Below, one piece after another: positions 1 to 8,542 of a stretch of DNA of 64,000 nt (its first letter is position 1; each line of letters begins with the position of its first letter). The notes below the pieces were generated by a model. It saw nothing but the letters and a program-made list of their open reading frames with translations, had not been told where the DNA came from and did not search any database. A program made the position numbers and the translations under genes. The stretch lies in the NCBI RefSeq assembly GCF_029910235.1, contig NZ_CP112874.1:992001-1056000 (forward strand), given 5' to 3'. The stretch is from Pseudanabaena galeata CCNP1313. Lineage in GTDB: Bacteria > Cyanobacteriota > Cyanobacteriia > Pseudanabaenales > Pseudanabaenaceae.

Positions 1-27
1 TTTTGCGTCACAATAGCGCTAAAAAGG

Positions 28-623
<596 letters not shown>

Positions 624-684
624 ACCATACAGATGAGAAGCAGCATCACTTATCTGCTATACCAAAGAACAAAATGCCTTAGCA

Positions 685-794
685 ATGTGAGTTGATATAG
701 CCATTTGCGTCGTGCGAAACACAACGCAAATGGCGGAAAATGGCTAGAATCGCTTAGCGATTCTAGCCATTTTCCGCTCTCGTCGCACAGACGT
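685..794. mobile_element. 110-bp IS982-type MITE, copy 1 (degenerate left end)
   Basis: It has two nested hairpins (one around CGTCGTGCG, one around AGAATCGCTTAGCGATTCT). The right end ACGT is preserved and the left end is changed to ATGT. It is the same family as copies at 802, 20106, 34833 and 35048. No target duplication is visible on the left. Confidence 0.7.
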
Positions 795-801
795 TAATCT
801 A

Positions 802-912
802 ACGTGAGTTCGATATAGCCATTTGCGGCGTGCTTCGCACGACGCAAATGGCGAAAAATGGTAAGAATCGCTTAGCGATTCTTACCATTTTTCGCTGTCG
901 TCGAACTGACGT
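802..912. mobile_element. 111-bp IS982-type MITE, copy 2, with 7-bp target duplication
   Basis: It begins ACGTGAGTTCGA and ends TCGAACTGACGT. The 7-mer TAATCTA occurs directly before (795-801) and after (913-919), as expected for a target-site duplication. The interior is two GC-rich palindromes with no coding capacity. The ends match those of the IS982-type element at 55953-56955. Together with copy 1 it fills the gap between the HIT and CsbD genes. Confidence 0.85.
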
Positions 913-977
913 TAATCTAGACGCATTCTTGGTTACTGAAAATAAGCGATCGCCCTGCGGCAGGCTAGGGCGAACAC

Positions 978-1073
978 CTACTAAGTCACCACCTAAAACC
1001 TAGAAACCTTTCCTGCCCGCGTATCGGGCGGGAAAGGTTTCTAGGTTTTTAGATTACTTATGTCTAGTTACTT
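978..1073. repeat. Palindromic repeat at the 3' end of csbD
   Basis: A long hairpin whose arms include AGAAACCTTTC and CCTGCCCG lies around GCGTATCGG. It ends in CTAGTTACTTA, which reaches the stop of the minus-strand CsbD gene. It belongs to the AAGTAGCTA-ended group and is a plausible terminator. Confidence 0.55.
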
Positions 1074-1254
1074 AGTCGATAACTTTTTTGACTTCATCTT
1101 TGACATCTTCAGCGGTGTGGCGTAATTTTGCTTCAGCTTGTTTTGCCTGACCTTCCGATTGGTTTTTAGTGTCACCCGTCAGATCTCCCACGGTTTCTTG
1201 CACTTTGCCTTCAACATTTTTAGCAGTTGCCTTAGCTCTATTTTCTAAACTCAT
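1072..1254 (-). CDS. CsbD-like stress protein
   Basis: A 60-residue, highly charged protein rich in Lys, Glu and Ala with no cysteine, typical of the CsbD family (PF05532). These are small general-stress proteins of unknown molecular function. The repeated pattern of GKxQExxGDLTGD and QAKQAEAK is family-like. AAGGAG stands upstream of the ATG on the minus strand (about 1259-1264). The stop lies at the edge of a palindromic repeat. A 22-nt element found about 270 bases upstream also occurs upstream of the YggT-like gene. Confidence 0.88.
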   Translation of the reverse strand: MSLENRAKATAKNVEGKVQETVGDLTGDTKNQSEGQAKQAEAKLRHTAEDVKDEVKKVID

Positions 1255-1520
1255 AATGGACTCCTTCTATAATTTGAGAATTATTTATTGATGTTACGTC
1301 GAGATTCCACTTCCTATATCCTCTTCCATCGAGAGAAGAGAAGCAAACCCATATTATTCTCTTGTGCATCTATTCAGAAACAGAGATGCTAGGGGTTTGG
1401 GCTTAGAATGGTTGAAATTTCTACATAACAAGATGTGTCTATAAGAGTCGAATTAACAACCCTTACTTCTAGAATTACTATGACAGACCAATATTTGATT
1501 TCTTGAATGAATTGATTAAG

Positions 1521-1542
1521 TTGATTGAATAAGATACAAATC
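1521..1542 (-). promoter_or_regulatory. 22-nt element shared with the YggT upstream region
   Basis: This 22-nt stretch ends in GATACAAATC and matches 3385-3406 at 20 of 22 positions. Both lie upstream of minus-strand genes (csbD and the YggT-like gene). A shared control site is possible, but a small repeat is equally possible. Confidence 0.3.
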
Positions 1543-1674
1543 GCAATTAAAATCACAACACTTTAACCTAATCCTCAATAGAAAATAACGACGATTCGCT
1601 CTGCCATAATTTTTTGGAGTGAGTTGATATCGCCATTTGTCGAACTGACGTTAAGTTTGAGTTAATTCTAATGT

Positions 1675-1790
1675 TATAGCAACGTAAGTATTGCTTAGGA
1701 CATAAAACCAAAAAGATGAGAGGCGGCGCTTCGCGCCGCCTCTCATCTTTTTGGTTTTGATTTGTCCTAGCTATCTCTTGCGTTACTATA
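1675..1790. repeat. Variable-stem palindromic repeat, copy 1
   Basis: Fixed ends TATAGCAACG and CGTTACTATA, then TTGCTTAGGACATAAAACC on the left and GGTTTTGATTTGTCCTAG on the right, enclose a hairpin with arms CAAAAAGATGAGAGGCGGCG. Other copies (5917, 6069, 55833, 56961, 62087) keep the flanks but have different, still self-complementary arms. Confidence 0.8.
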
Positions 1791-2099
1791 CGTAGAACAA
1801 AGATCGTCATCATGTTTCCATGTCATCCTAAAAGAGGATTTGGAGACCAAATCCCTACCATATTTGAAAAGTAGGGGCTTGGTCTCCAAGCCTCAATGAG
1901 CTAGCTCCCAGAGAGAGTTTGCGGTGCGAACCATCTCTAGGAGCCAAAACAGTAAAAACCTCGCTTTGCGAGGCTTTTACTGTTTTGATTTTTAAAATTT
2001 CGTAGCTTATTCGGAACTCTCCACAATTAGAACCTAAAACCAGAAGCTGGCCAGTTTGCTACGCGGGCGGGACAGCTTCTGGTTTTGTCTAGCTACTTA

Positions 2100-2876
2100 C
2101 TAGTTTATAGACTCATTTTCACTCGTTAGACGCTTATCAAAGTTTTCTTCATATCTAAGATCTTGAGTATGGAATAGCTTGTCCCAGAAGGTGAAATAGA
2201 GACCATAATGCAAGGTGTACTTGAAATGATGGATAGAATGATGAGCTGGACCAATAAACCATTTGCCTAGCCAATGATGGGGAAAAGATACAGGTAACCG
2301 ATCAATGCCTAGATGGTTTAACACAGCCCAAACCGTCATTGTGGTCAGGACAGCTATTAAAGTGATGAAATGTAGTGGAATCACAAAAACAATACCCACT
2401 AAAAAAAGAGAACTAACGATCGCTTCTAAAGGGTCAAAAGCAAATGAAGTCCAAGGTGTGGTGTAGCGCGATCGGTGATGTCCTTGATGTAACCAACGAA
2501 AAAGGGAAGGGTGATGAAACAATCGATGGGTGAAATAGAAATATGCGTCCTGTAGAATCAACACGAGGCTATAACTTATACCTAAATACCACAATCCATA
2601 CTGATGAGGATTGCTGTAAATGCGGGTAAGGTTCCATCCATATCCCGATACGATGAATGCAGAGGCGATCGCAAAGACGGCTGCTGAAAGCACAGATAGT
2701 TTAATATCTCGTCGTATTGAATCCCAAGATGGAACTTGTGGTGGATTTTGCCCACCTAGTGACTGACGGAATGGTGAATAAAAAAACAGATACATCCCCC
2801 CTGCCACAAGAAAATATCGGGCAAGAATAATCCCGAAGAATGCAATACCGTAAAATCCAAATGAGTGATCTAGCAA
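2100..2876 (-). CDS. Sterol desaturase / fatty acid hydroxylase family membrane protein
   Basis: A 258-residue membrane protein with the di-iron histidine boxes of the fatty acid hydroxylase superfamily (PF04116): HxxxH at 117-121, HxxHH at 130-134, a His near 188 and HHxxHH at 212-217. Hydrophobic segments near residues 8-33, 60-80, 95-112 and 155-185 would anchor it in the membrane with the histidines on the cytoplasmic face. The family oxidises lipids or carotenoids; the substrate is unknown. The start lies one base after the stop of the YggT-like gene, so the two are almost certainly co-transcribed. The stop overlaps a palindromic repeat. Confidence 0.88.
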   Translation of the reverse strand: MLDHSFGFYGIAFFGIILARYFLVAGGMYLFFYSPFRQSLGGQNPPQVPSWDSIRRDIKLSVLSAAVFAIASAFIVSGYGWNLTRIYSNPHQYGLWYLGISYSLVLILQDAYFYFTHRLFHHPSLFRWLHQGHHRSRYTTPWTSFAFDPLEAIVSSLFLVGIVFVIPLHFITLIAVLTTMTVWAVLNHLGIDRLPVSFPHHWLGKWFIGPAHHSIHHFKYTLHYGLYFTFWDKLFHTQDLRYEENFDKRLTSENESIN

Positions 2877-2877
2877 T

Positions 2878-3294
2878 TTAGACTCTATTAAAAAAGATGA
2901 ATCTGACTAAAGAAATTAAAAGATAGCTCAAAATTGCATAGGCAATAATTGCAATCACAATATTTACATCAAATATATTTGTACCACCATCAGATGTAGG
3001 GCTGATGAATAAGGTCGAAAATGGAGCAATAAATGGTGCGGATAAATTATTGATTAAACGAGCAAACTCATTTTGAGTATTAGCACCAAATAAACGTAAT
3101 ACAAATCTTAGCATCAGTAATATTTCGATGATTCCCCCTAGCCAGTAAATACTGTTAACTACCCAATAGTAGATATTACTGCGTTGAGCTTTTCCTAGAC
3201 GTTGTTCTTCTTGTTGAAGGCGAAAAGTCTCTTCATCCTGTCTTAGGTCTTGCTGTCTTTCTTGATTGCTTTCATTTCGCTGATTATCGTTCAT
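2878..3294 (-). CDS. YggT family integral membrane protein
   Basis: A 138-residue protein. The first 40 residues are polar and rich in Gln, Glu and Arg. Two hydrophobic segments (about 42-72 and 108-134) follow. The stretch MLRFVLRLFGAN followed by SAPFIAPF is characteristic of YggT (PF02325). YggT proteins are small membrane proteins linked to cell envelope or osmotic functions; in cyanobacteria and plastids the family includes Ycf19-type proteins. It is the first gene of a two-gene unit with the hydroxylase. The charged N-terminal extension is longer than usual. Confidence 0.8.
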   Translation of the reverse strand: MNDNQRNESNQERQQDLRQDEETFRLQQEEQRLGKAQRSNIYYWVVNSIYWLGGIIEILLMLRFVLRLFGANTQNEFARLINNLSAPFIAPFSTLFISPTSDGGTNIFDVNIVIAIIAYAILSYLLISLVRFIFFNRV

Positions 3295-3384
3295 GTTTAG
3301 ACTACTGAGTTTTGTGATGGGGCTAAATAACTATTTAGCTTTTAGCCCTAAGATGACAGATAGCTGCATTATTTATTGATTGAA

Positions 3385-3406
3385 TTGATTGACTACGATA
3401 CAAATC
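3385..3406 (-). promoter_or_regulatory. 22-nt element upstream of the YggT-like gene
   Basis: It is the second copy of the element at 1521-1542, with two mismatches, about 91 bases before the start codon of the gene at 3294. Confidence 0.3.
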
Positions 3407-3500
3407 TTTAAGTAGCTAGACATTAAGTGCGTATTTGAGAATTGAAAGCGTTACAAAGCAACGCTTTCAATTTTTTCTTGAGGCTCGTTTGAGCGCAAAG
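3407..3500. repeat. Palindromic repeat with TTGAAAGCG hairpin
   Basis: A TTAAGTAGCTAGAC end leads to a hairpin with arms ATTGAAAGCGTT and AACGCTTTCAAT and a tail TTTTTTCTTG followed by GCTCGTTTGA. A closely similar unit is at 34725-34827. It fills most of the gap between the YggT gene and znuB. Confidence 0.6.
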
Positions 3501-3559
3501 CGCTATAGGATAAACTGCAAATCTAGAATCTTGTGACGATTGAATTTGAAACTGCTGTT

Positions 3560-4435
3560 CTAAAATTGTGAGAGTTTATGCAATAAATGTTTCGTTCTTC
3601 TGACGATCGCCTTTTTAGTTAAAATTCCTTGCGAAGGGCTAAATAATAGAGCTAAAAGGAAAAGTCCTGAAATAATCAAGACGATCGCACTACCAGAAGG
3701 AACATTTTGATAATAGCTAATGTACATGCCACTAACACTGGCGATAACACCGAACAATGCTCCTAGTGCCATCATTAAGTGTAATTCCTTCACTAATAGA
3801 TAGGCGGTGGCGGCGGGGCCAGTGAGGAGTGAAACCACTAACACCACACCGACCGATTGCATACTGGCGATAATCGTGAGGGTGATGCCTGCCATCAGTC
3901 CAAAGTGAATGAAATGGACAGGTAAGCCCATAGCTTTAGAAGCTAGCGGATCAAAGCAATAGAAAATTAATTCACGGTAGAAGATGACTACACAAGCTAA
4001 GACGGCGATCGCAATAATCAAAGTTCGCCATAGGTCAGCAGTGGTCACTCCCAAAATATCGCCAAATAGAAAACTATGCAGATCTAATTTGCTTTTGAGG
4101 GTGGTAATTAACATGACACCCAAGGCTAAAAATCCTGAAAATACCAGAGCCATTGCCGTATCAACTTTAATTTTGGAATGGGTCTGAATCCAAGCCACGA
4201 CAAAGGTGCTAATCGTACCTGCGATGAATGCACCCAGAAAAATATCCATGCCAATATAAAAGGCGATCGCCAGCCCTGGCAAGACCGCATGGGCAACCAC
4301 ATCGCCTAAAAGTCCCATATGCTGCACGATCAGATAACTACCAACCACCGCCGATAGAATCCCAATGAGAATGCCGATCGCGATCGCATTTCGCATAAAC
4401 TCAAAGCCCAAAGGCTCTATTAACCAATTCAACAT
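3560..4435 (-). CDS. znuB: Zinc/manganese ABC transporter permease (ZnuB-like)
   Basis: A 291-residue permease of the ABC-3 family (PF00950) with about eight hydrophobic segments. The family motif GDVVAHAVLPGLA lies near residues 44-56, and the C-terminal half carries the coupling region before the last helices. It would form the membrane channel for Zn2+ or Mn2+ import with the ATPase encoded just upstream. Zinc is preferred because the ATPase promoter carries a Zur-like box. The two genes are separated by 316 bp of nested repeats rather than the short gap usual for this operon. No substrate-binding protein gene is in the window. Confidence 0.88.
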   Translation of the reverse strand: MLNWLIEPLGFEFMRNAIAIGILIGILSAVVGSYLIVQHMGLLGDVVAHAVLPGLAIAFYIGMDIFLGAFIAGTISTFVVAWIQTHSKIKVDTAMALVFSGFLALGVMLITTLKSKLDLHSFLFGDILGVTTADLWRTLIIAIAVLACVVIFYRELIFYCFDPLASKAMGLPVHFIHFGLMAGITLTIIASMQSVGVVLVVSLLTGPAATAYLLVKELHLMMALGALFGVIASVSGMYISYYQNVPSGSAIVLIISGLFLLALLFSPSQGILTKKAIVRRTKHLLHKLSQF

Positions 4436-4545
4436 AAATTTTGTTCCTTAACTTATTTCGTCCAAAGTGAAGATCTGCCCTCACCCCCCAGCCCCCTCTC
4501 CCATTAAGGGCGAGGGGGAGAAAGATTAATTTCTTGTTCCCCTCT

Positions 4546-4730
4546 CCCTTTTTGGGCTGCTGTGTACACACAAGTTATCAGCTATATAGTGAGTTACTAA
4601 AGATCCCCCTCAATCCCCCTTGTAAAGGGGGAAGAAGAAAATTCTCCCCCCTTTACAAGGGGGGCTGGGGGGATCTAAACCCCGAAACGAAGACAGAGAA
4701 ACTTGTGTGTACAAGGTAGCCCTTTTTGGG
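4546..4730. mobile_element. 163-bp element with 11-bp target duplication between znuC and znuB
   Basis: The 11-mer CCCTTTTTGGG occurs at 4546-4556 and 4720-4730. The enclosed 163 bp (4557-4719) have imperfect inverted ends containing TGTACACACAAGTT and enclose a C/G-rich palindrome (GATCCCCCTCAATCCCCC...GGGGGATC). It has itself landed in a C/G-rich repeat beginning CCCTCACCCC. No ORF of note is present. Confidence 0.75.
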
Positions 4731-4751
4731 AGAGGGGCTAGGGGTGAGGGT

Positions 4752-5486
4752 CTATAATTCTTTCTGCATCAAAATCACACTGTCGCCGTAGGCGCGTTTA
4801 ATATTCTGGGAAGTAATCACAGTATCGCGATCACCATCGGCAATTAGTTCTTTATTCATTAGCAATAGGCGATCGTAATTATCTAAATTAGATCCAAGAT
4901 CGTGAGTGATTACTAACAGGATTTTGCTTTGCGATTTCAATTCCGCAAACACCTCAAAGATTACTTCCTCCGTTTTTTTATCGACACCCACAAACGGCTC
5001 ATCGAAAAATAGTAATTCTGCTTCTTGGGCGATCGCCCTTGCTAGAAATACTCTCTGTTGTTGACCGCCCGATAGTTCGCCAATTTGGCGATCGCGTAGT
5101 TCCCATATGCCGACACGCTGAAGCGCCGATTTGACAATGCTCTCGCAGTGACAGCCTGACTTTTTGATCCAGCCTAGCCAATTACGATGACGGGTACGCG
5201 CCATCATTACCGCACCCCAAACCGTCACAGGAAAATCCCAATCCACCTGCGATCGCTGCGGCACATAGGCAACGGTGCGAAGCTGTCGATGCAAAGCCCG
5301 CGATCGATAACGCACATGACCATTACTAGCAGGCACTAATCCCAGAATTGCCTTAAAAATCGTACTTTTGCCAGCGCCATTGGGACCAATCACCGCCACC
5401 ATTTGCCCAGAATCGATCGCAAAGCTGACATCTTCCACGGCATTGACATCGTGATAGCTGACTGCCAAATGCTCAACTTCTAGCAT
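4752..5486 (-). CDS. znuC: Zinc/manganese ABC transporter ATP-binding protein (ZnuC-like)
   Basis: A 244-residue ABC ATPase: Walker A GPNGAGKST at 34-42, signature LSGGQQQR at 138-145, Walker B LLFFDEP at 158-164 and the switch His in VITHD near 196. It would energise the permease encoded downstream. A Zur-like palindrome lies in the 94-bp divergent promoter shared with the small gene on the plus strand. Family sequence alone cannot separate Zn from Mn importers; the Zur-like site argues for zinc. Confidence 0.9.
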   Translation of the reverse strand: MLEVEHLAVSYHDVNAVEDVSFAIDSGQMVAVIGPNGAGKSTIFKAILGLVPASNGHVRYRSRALHRQLRTVAYVPQRSQVDWDFPVTVWGAVMMARTRHRNWLGWIKKSGCHCESIVKSALQRVGIWELRDRQIGELSGGQQQRVFLARAIAQEAELLFFDEPFVGVDKKTEEVIFEVFAELKSQSKILLVITHDLGSNLDNYDRLLLMNKELIADGDRDTVITSQNIKRAYGDSVILMQKEL

Positions 5487-5517
5487 ATTTTTTTGTTTGC
5501 GGTTAAGTTTGCGATTA

Positions 5518-5537
5518 AACTGATAATGATTATCGTT
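5518..5537. promoter_or_regulatory. Zur-box-like palindrome between znuC and the 89-residue gene
   Basis: AACTGATAATGATTATCGTT is a near-palindrome matching the AT-rich TGATAATNATTATCA type of site used by Zur and other Fur-family repressors. It is 31 bases from the znuC start and 43 bases from the plus-strand start, so one site could control both directions. Confidence 0.75.
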
Positions 5538-5580
5538 CTTAGTATATAATCAATTCACCTTAGCGCAATATTTTTGTTCC

Positions 5581-5850
5581 ATGCCCATCGATCTGTTCCC
5601 CAAAAAACCTGCCGTTAGTGCCGAACAATCGCAGCAGGTCAAGGATTGGTTATATGAAATCTTGCAAATTAATCATCAAACAGTTATTTCTCTTAGCCAA
5701 TTACAATGCCAAGATCCCGATTGTCCCCCTATTCAGACGGCGATCGCGATTATGACCAGCCCACATCGGATCATTCGCATTCATAAGGCAATTTCCGATA
5801 TTACCTATGTTGATGTAGTACAGGCGATCGCTGTTAATCTTAAAGATTAG
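5581..5850 (+). CDS. Small conserved protein, putative Zur-regulon member
   Basis: An 89-residue soluble protein with a CQDPDCPP motif near residues 41-48 that could hold a metal, followed by a region ending RIHKAISDITYVDV. I recognise it only as a conserved hypothetical seen near zinc and CobW genes; its function is unknown. Its promoter is shared with znuC and contains the Zur-like box. A perfect hairpin immediately after the stop is a likely terminator. Confidence 0.7.
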   Translation: MPIDLFPKKPAVSAEQSQQVKDWLYEILQINHQTVISLSQLQCQDPDCPPIQTAIAIMTSPHRIIRIHKAISDITYVDVVQAIAVNLKD

Positions 5851-5899
5851 GGATTTTAAAAGCACAAAATAGCCACGCCATTTTGTGCTTTTAAAATCC
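5851..5899. terminator. Perfect 20-bp-arm hairpin after the small zinc-linked gene
   Basis: The arm at 5851-5870 starts GGATTTTAAAAGCAC and pairs fully with 5880-5899 across a 9-nt loop. It begins at the stop codon of the preceding gene. It resembles the left hairpin of the 101-bp TACCAA repeats and may be a derivative of it. Confidence 0.55.
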
Positions 5900-5916
5900 T
5901 TATAGGGTTTGATTTT

Positions 5917-6032
5917 TATAGCAATGAAAGTTTTGCTTAGGACATAAAACCCAAATAAATGAAGGCGGCGCAAAGCGCCGCCTTCATTTATTTGGGTTTT
6001 GATTTGTCCTAGCTATCTCTTGCGTTGCTATA
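5917..6032. repeat. Variable-stem palindromic repeat, copy 2
   Basis: It has the same TATAGCAATG and GTTGCTATA ends and GGACATAAAACC / GGTTTTGATTTGTCC flanks as the copy at 1675, but different arms (CCAAATAAATGAAGGCGGCG and complement). A third, end-truncated copy follows at about 6069-6160 and reaches the stop of the FAD enzyme gene. Confidence 0.8.
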
Positions 6033-6068
6033 ACTTCCAAAAGTGTAGCAACACTTTTGGAAATTGGT

Positions 6069-6160
6069 ACAAGTTTTGCTTAGGACATAAAGCCGAAAAG
6101 ATGAGTGGCGGCGCTTTGCGCCGCCACTCATCTTTTCGGCTTTGATTTTCTCTTGCTCTA
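6069..6160. repeat. Variable-stem palindromic repeat, truncated copy 3
   Basis: TTGCTTAGGACATAAAGCC leads to a hairpin with arms GAAAAGATGAGTGGCGGCGC, then GGCTTTGATTTTC. The outer TATAGCA ends are missing. It may terminate the minus-strand gene at 6158. Confidence 0.65.
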
Positions 6161-7468
6161 ATAATCACTGAAGGGTCTAATCGTAGATTTTGCCAGTGCA
6201 GGAACTATGCGATCGCTTGCCATTCTTGCGCCCGAAATATTTCTTGCTGTGGGTCCCACACGCAGAGCGGCTAGACCTCCCATGATAAATAAATCGCAGC
6301 CATGCCATCGCAAATGTTCATTGAGAATAGGAAATCCGTTAACGAGGGGTTGCGGATATTGCTGCATTACTTGACGTAGCAACGGTTCCGCTTTTGCATC
6401 AAACCTTGTACCTGTGGCTAACCAAAGGCGATCGCATGATAATTCTATTCCATCTATACAAATAATTTGCCATTTTGTTCCATTCCAACTGGCTTGAGCA
6501 ACTTCGCATTCTGGATGAAATTCTAATCTGCCTTGATGATGCTCTCTTCGTAATTGTGTCATCACCGAGGGAGTCATCGAACCACCATCTCTCGCTGTGA
6601 GAACTATTTCCCGCCGTTTTTGCCAATCGGTTTCGGCATGAAAACCCTTGAGATATTTGGGACCAAGCCATCCCGCATCGGCATCAAAGAGCTTTTCTTT
6701 AAATTGCCGACGGGAAAGCAATAATACCTTTGCGCCACGGGCGATCGCCCCTAAAGCCAAATGTCCACTAGTTAAGCCACCACCAACGATCAAGATAGTT
6801 TCTCCCGCTAAGTGTGGCGATGCTAGATTGAGGTCACTAGAATGCACAAGGCGATCGCAAGGAAAGTTAGGGGTAATCCGCTCAACCCAATTGGGAATTT
6901 GTTTAATGCTGTTATTGGTGGCTAAGACAACGCGCTTAGCGGTGATGCTTTTGCCATGATTTAGCCAAAGCCGAAAGCCTCGACGAGGGGATAGAATTGG
7001 CTCTAGATCAACAACTTTAGAGGCAATTAGGCGTTCTGATAATTGCTGTGAGGCGATCGCATTTTGGCAAAAGTCACGAAATAGCTTCGTGGATGGCAAA
7101 TCATAGGGAGGAAATAATTCTTCGGGACGTTTTTCGGCGAAGCGCCGCAATGCGAAGGGATCGGGGGCGGGATGATGAACGGCAGGCGATCGCAGATGAG
7201 GAATTTCTTGAGCGGCAAATTGGCGATGCCATTGGGTGAGCCAATCACCACTAGGATCGAAAATTAGAATTTTCTCGCGCAAATCTTGACGTTTTTGCAG
7301 GAGATGCAGGGTTAAGGTGAGAGCGTGAACTCCTGCGCCAATGATGGCTATGTCAATATCAAAGTTACCTTTAGCCTGAATCTTGGCTTTGCTGGGGTAA
7401 TTCAGGGATTGGGCTGAAGAATTATGTGTAGATTCTGCTAAGCGATCGCCCAAATTAACAATAGACAT
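6158..7468 (-). CDS. FAD/NAD(P)-binding oxidoreductase, putative Zur regulon
   Basis: A 436-residue flavoprotein. An FAD-binding Rossmann motif IIGAGVHALTL lies near residues 42-52 and a second dinucleotide motif ILIVGGGLTSGH near 225-236, as in the NAD_binding_9 and lysine/ornithine N-hydroxylase-like group. It lacks a recognisable substrate signature, so the reaction is unknown. A 19-bp perfect Zur-like palindrome 19 bases before the start suggests repression by zinc. A siderophore-like or metallophore-related hydroxylase is one possibility, but no other such genes are seen here. Confidence 0.75.
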   Translation of the reverse strand: MSIVNLGDRLAESTHNSSAQSLNYPSKAKIQAKGNFDIDIAIIGAGVHALTLTLHLLQKRQDLREKILIFDPSGDWLTQWHRQFAAQEIPHLRSPAVHHPAPDPFALRRFAEKRPEELFPPYDLPSTKLFRDFCQNAIASQQLSERLIASKVVDLEPILSPRRGFRLWLNHGKSITAKRVVLATNNSIKQIPNWVERITPNFPCDRLVHSSDLNLASPHLAGETILIVGGGLTSGHLALGAIARGAKVLLLSRRQFKEKLFDADAGWLGPKYLKGFHAETDWQKRREIVLTARDGGSMTPSVMTQLRREHHQGRLEFHPECEVAQASWNGTKWQIICIDGIELSCDRLWLATGTRFDAKAEPLLRQVMQQYPQPLVNGFPILNEHLRWHGCDLFIMGGLAALRVGPTARNISGARMASDRIVPALAKSTIRPFSDY

Positions 7469-7486
7469 AGCAAACTAAATAACAAC

Positions 7487-7505
7487 AATGATAATCATTA
7501 TCATT
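7487..7505. promoter_or_regulatory. Zur-box-like perfect palindrome
   Basis: AATGATAATCATTATCATT is perfectly palindromic about its central C and sits just upstream of the FAD enzyme gene. It matches the sites at 5518 and 20264. Confidence 0.8.
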
Positions 7506-7539
7506 TTATACTGCCTTAACTGCTAAATGTCTATAGCAA

Positions 7540-7585
7540 TCCTAAATAGGTTGTGAGAGTGCGACCCTTTGGGGCGCACTCTCAC
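7540..7585. other. Hairpin in gene-free stretch
   Basis: Arms TTGTGAGAGTGCG(A) and CGCACTCTCACAA surround ACCCTTTGGGG. It lies between the zinc block and the island and has no gene nearby on the plus strand until 7976. Confidence 0.5.
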
Positions 7586-7647
7586 AACATTCAAAATCTT
7601 ACAACTCATTTAGAAGCGCTATATGTCTAGTGAAAGTTAAGTTTGTG

Positions 7648-7924
7648 AGTGACTTAATCGATTCCTATCAGCAATTAATTGAACATGGATAAGAATGGAG
7701 TTAATGTGATTCAAGCGAAGTTGGCAAATTTTGAGAGGATGACTTGGGGGGATATTGCTGGATGCGAAGAAACAAAATCACAATGTTTCGACGGAATAGA
7801 TACTGAGTGATAGTCCTTTGGCTCAAGTTAATCTAGTGCTGTTGACTATCTATTCAAAGAGCGATCGCGATGACATTAGCTCTGCTGAGATTTTGAATAT
7901 TTTATCTGATGTTCTCAAGCCATG
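7648..7924 (+). pseudogene. Patchwork of gene fossils (yhcG 5' end, unknown gene, relN 3' end, relE 3' end)
   Basis: Four fragments are joined. 7648-7690 matches the first codons of the YhcG gene at 9918. 7697-7786 matches the middle of the unknown gene also found at 10989 and 12795. 7787-7815 matches the 3' end of the RelN-like gene at 8543. 7806-7924 reads as a RelE-like C-terminus containing LLTIYSKSDRDDIS and a stop. The order suggests repeated recombination between the modules of this island. None is likely to make a functional product. Confidence 0.65.
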
Positions 7925-7975
7925 AACTCAGATAAGCCGTATGGTATAGTAGATACGTTAGGAATGGAGGCAAAA

Positions 7976-8431
7976 ATGACAGAGTTACTTACACCTCAAT
8001 CTCTTTATGATCAAGATATTTTGCTTTGGGTCGAAGATACGATCGCTAAGCTGAAAGCCCATGATTTTGCAAATTTGGATTTAGAAAATTTAATTGAGGA
8101 GATAGATACTTTGGGGAAAAGTCAGCGTAATGCGATGAGAAGTCTATTGAGAAGACTAATCGAGCATTTGCTAAAACGGTGTTATGTTCCATTACCTGAG
8201 TGTTATGTTGGTTGGCAAAGAGAAATTAGAGCTTTTCGTAACGATATCAAGGATATTTTGGAAGATGCTCCAAGCTTAAAAAATCAAATTGCAGAGATTT
8301 TGCCTAAAGCATTTGAGACTGCCCTTACGTCAATGAGGGAAGAATATCCCCAAGTAAATTTTCCTAATTCTTGGCTTGGCAATTGCGATGTCAATGACAT
8401 TCTAAATCGTAACTTTTGGGAAGATAGTTAA
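7976..8431 (+). CDS. DUF29 family protein, copy 1
   Basis: A 151-residue DUF29 protein (PF01724), a family common in cyanobacteria and without a known function. The start MTELLTPQSLYDQD at 7976 is preferred over the open frame at 7922 because GGAGG stands 8 bases upstream and the second copy at 12336 starts in the same way. The first roughly 42 codons are almost identical in DNA between the two copies, after which they diverge strongly. This suggests recombination or gene conversion at the 5' end. Neighbours are toxin-antitoxin and nuclease genes. Confidence 0.85.
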   Translation: MTELLTPQSLYDQDILLWVEDTIAKLKAHDFANLDLENLIEEIDTLGKSQRNAMRSLLRRLIEHLLKRCYVPLPECYVGWQREIRAFRNDIKDILEDAPSLKNQIAEILPKAFETALTSMREEYPQVNFPNSWLGNCDVNDILNRNFWEDS

Positions 8432-8542
8432 CTGCGATCGCCAGTCACATCACTTTTCAGGCAAATAGGCGATCGCATAATGACTAGGCTATATTAGATT
8501 TACAGTATATTTTTATTTCTCATTATTAGTGAGGTTATCTAA

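Larger units (their letters stand above)
1255..2099. other. 845-bp gene-free stretch with repeats
   Basis: It contains the CsbD promoter side, a short deletion derivative of the IS982-type MITE (about 1622-1653, both ends joined), the variable-stem repeat at 1675-1790, a hairpin around GTAAAAGCCTCGC near 1950-1985, and a palindromic repeat at 2029-2100. No convincing gene was seen. Confidence 0.6.

Noticed and set aside
1568-1813. 81-codon minus-strand open frame
   Set aside because: It runs through the variable-stem repeat and a MITE derivative; composition is that of the repeats.
4534-4719. 61-codon frame reading PLNPPCKGG and similar
   Set aside because: It is translation of the C/G-rich element between znuC and znuB, not a gene.
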